From NCBI GenBank assembly GCA_947178115.1, contig CAMWXF010000120.1, positions 1-6,247 of the forward strand: DNA of 6,247 nucleotides, written 5' to 3'. The stretch comes from an uncultured Lachnospiraceae bacterium. Its GTDB lineage: Bacteria; Bacillota; Clostridia; Lachnospirales; Lachnospiraceae. The first letter of the stretch is position 1. Each line of letters begins with the position of its first letter. The position numbers and the translations under genes are program-made. Shown piece after piece: positions 4,574 to 6,247 of this stretch. A model generated the notes under the pieces. It made no database searches, was not told the DNA's origin, and saw nothing but the letters and a program-made list of their open reading frames with translations.

Positions 4574-6100
4574 CTATCCCGTAAGCTGCAGCATCACCCG
4601 CAGTACACAGTACGATTCCCTTTCACGCACTTCCTTACCGATCTCCATGTCCCCGTAATACTTCCGTGCCGCCTGACGGATATTTGCAAGACCGAAGCCG
4701 TGTCCGTCACCGGTCTTAGAAGTGCCCGGCAGTCCGCTTATCGTATCAACATGCAGTTCTCCTTGATATGGATTGGATACTTCTATGATGTACATATTTT
4801 TCACACGATGAGATAACAGTGATATATGCGGCATATTTCGGCCATTTCCATATTCCTGATTCGTTTTCTCCGTCATTCTGACATCTATGTCATTTTGTCT
4901 GCTGTCATCTTTCATTACACTCTTTTGCAGAATGTCATTATCCATAGTAATCGTCCGCTCCCGTTCTATCGCCTCAATCGCATTGGACAGTGCATTATTC
5001 AGGATAATGCTCACGTCAAAAGCATCGATACCGCCTGTCTGTGGATAATGGAAGTCACACTCAAACCGGATTCCCTTATCTTCCATTTCCTTCTTCTGTC
5101 CGGACAGAATGATATCCGTCACCGGATTACCACTCACTACATCTAATGAGGCGTTCTGCATTTCCCGCTTCAACGTCCCGACATACTTCTCCGCCTGCTC
5201 ATACGCTCCCGCACCATATAGCTGCTCCAGCGTCATAAGATGATTGCCCATGTCATGGCGTAGACTCCGCATATCCCGATAAAGCCGTTCCACCTCGGCG
5301 ATATGGCTCTCCAGATCCTGTATCTGCCTTGAAAATACCTCCCGCTGTTTGTCCTCCTCCCGCTCATTTTTCCATTGACGAAACACATAGGTCATCACGA
5401 AGATCGTCATAAAACAAATCACGCTGTAAAGTACCATCAGCCAGTCATGATAACCGTAAATATCTAAAACGTATTTCCCCGAATCACGTTCGTAGATCTT
5501 TTCATAATGCTTAAGCACTTCATAGGTAAATACTCCTGAAACCGAAGGTACAAGCAGAATCAAAAGTTCTCTGCCCTTCATATCCTCCCGTCGTGCGCCA
5601 TACGCCCACAGCATCAGCCTGACAGAGCCTCCCATAACCCCAATCACCAGAAGTATGTCAAGGACGCATTGCACCAAATATCTTCCAAGCCATACTATAT
5701 TTTTACCATTCACCAATCCCATCAGGGACTCTTCTATTTTATATTGCAATAAATAAAATTCATTTCCCACACTGGCCTGTATCAAAAAGCTCTGCCATCG
5801 CAGGCAGAAAAAAGTAACAGCCAGAAAAATTTTCTGCCCGACATTTCCCCTGTCAAACAGACACATGACAAGAAAAACAGACATTACGACCAAGACATAG
5901 GCGGCTACTTCTGTCATATTGACCGGAATAATTATCAATATTTCCATGACCACCGCATATGTCGCGCCGCACAGCCATGCCGTCCTACGCTTTAGCAGGA
6001 ACGGTCTCACCCATACCATATAATAAAAGGACACGATCAAGGTAAGCAACACACTGTAAATATTACTGGCTATTTCAAAATACAGATCTATCCTGTCCAC
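4574..6100 (-). CDS. Sensor histidine kinase of the GHKL/AgrC type
   Basis: A 508-residue membrane kinase that would autophosphorylate on His and pass the phosphate to the LytTR regulator encoded just upstream. The first 240 residues hold about six to seven hydrophobic segments (near 14-30, 43-60, 65-82, 90-108, 138-158, 179-194, 219-240), forming a polytopic sensor without a large extracellular domain. A coiled-coil linker (about 243-275) leads to the H-box LRSLRHDMGNHL with His282. The catalytic domain has the N-box NNALSNAIEAI (368-378) and the G-box GDGHGFGLANIR (464-475). Between them, about residues 380-425 are polar and longer than usual for this family. The start is GTG, with AGGAG 7 nt upstream; the next Met is at residue 28, inside the first membrane segment. 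The regulator's stop codon is directly adjacent, showing translational coupling. AgrC kinases sense cyclic peptides, but no agrB or agrD is visible, so the signal is unknown. Confidence 0.94.
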   Translation of the reverse strand: MDRIDLYFEIASNIYSVLLTLIVSFYYMVWVRPFLLKRRTAWLCGATYAVVMEILIIIPVNMTEVAAYVLVVMSVFLVMCLFDRGNVGQKIFLAVTFFCLRWQSFLIQASVGNEFYLLQYKIEESLMGLVNGKNIVWLGRYLVQCVLDILLVIGVMGGSVRLMLWAYGARREDMKGRELLILLVPSVSGVFTYEVLKHYEKIYERDSGKYVLDIYGYHDWLMVLYSVICFMTIFVMTYVFRQWKNEREEDKQREVFSRQIQDLESHIAEVERLYRDMRSLRHDMGNHLMTLEQLYGAGAYEQAEKYVGTLKREMQNASLDVVSGNPVTDIILSGQKKEMEDKGIRFECDFHYPQTGGIDAFDVSIILNNALSNAIEAIERERTITMDNDILQKSVMKDDSRQNDIDVRMTEKTNQEYGNGRNMPHISLLSHRVKNMYIIEVSNPYQGELHVDTISGLPGTSKTGDGHGFGLANIRQAARKYYGDMEIGKEVRERESYCVLRVMLQLTG

Positions 6101-6247
6101 CTATCTGCTCCTTTTCTGGTTGATATACTGCATATACTGCCGCACGAATCCTGCGTAATGTTTCTTGGACACAAGTACCGACCCTTTCTCCAGCCAGATC
6201 GTTGTCGCATTATACTTTTCCACATATTTCAGATTCACCAGATAAGC
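6101..6247 (-). CDS. LytTR-domain response regulator, C-terminal end (cut by the window edge)
   Basis: The last 48 residues of a protein are read from the right edge to a TAG at 6101-6103. The segment VNLKYVEKYN, then TTIWLEKGSVLVSKKHY and FVRQYMQYI, has the strand-strand-helix pattern of the C-terminal half of a LytTR DNA-binding domain, including the conserved V(S)KK turn and the final helix with Tyr residues. The receiver domain would lie outside the window. The protein is the expected partner of the kinase that starts at the next base. It should bind direct repeats such as those at 4521-4549. The small size of the fragment limits certainty, but the pairing with a GHKL kinase supports the call. 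Confidence 0.85.
   Translation of the reverse strand, partial: AYLVNLKYVEKYNATTIWLEKGSVLVSKKHYAGFVRQYMQYINQKRSR
6108..6112 (-). promoter_or_regulatory. Ribosome binding site supporting the GTG start of the kinase
   Basis: AGGAG within the last codons of the response regulator, 7 nt before the GTG at 6100. It justifies a non-ATG start and implies coupled translation of the two proteins. Confidence 0.8.

Overview
The window looks like chromosomal DNA of a low-to-mid GC Gram-positive Clostridia member, most likely Lachnospiraceae. This is an inference from gene content (a GHKL/LytTR two-component pair, a FlxA-like coiled-coil protein, a chromosomal TraX-family protein, a LacI regulator) and from strong GGAGG-type ribosome binding sites; no marker gene fixes the species. 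Every gene I can support lies on the minus strand, so transcription runs from the right edge to the left edge. No phage, transposon, integron, CRISPR or RNA gene is visible.

Layout in transcription order. (1) 6247-6101: C-terminal end of a response regulator with a LytTR DNA-binding domain, cut by the window edge. (2) 6100-4574: a complete multi-pass membrane sensor histidine kinase of the AgrC/GHKL type; its GTG start directly abuts the regulator's stop codon, so the two form one transcriptional unit. (3) 4573-4352: a regulatory intergenic region with two LytTR-like half-sites 20 bp apart, a TTGTAA-18-TATAAT promoter just downstream, and a palindrome filling that promoter's spacer. (4) 4351-3083: a secreted lipoprotein of unknown function with a very acidic linker and repeats resembling beta-propeller blades. 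(5) 2841-1969: a cytosolic-looking FlxA-like coiled-coil protein ending at a strong intrinsic terminator. (6) 1684-683: a LacI-family repressor with a 20-bp inverted repeat upstream of its promoter and a leader that can fold two ways. (7) 553-1: the N-terminal 184 residues of a TraX-family integral membrane protein, cut by the left edge.

The most interesting reading is that the two-component system at the right may directly control the adjacent lipoprotein gene: half-sites of the LytTR type sit at the expected distance upstream of a promoter with a long spacer, as at AgrA-dependent promoters. No autoinducer-peptide gene (agrD) or processing protease (agrB) is visible in the window, so the input signal is unknown. 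The remaining genes (FlxA-like, LacI, TraX) have their own upstream regions and no obvious functional link to the sensory system.
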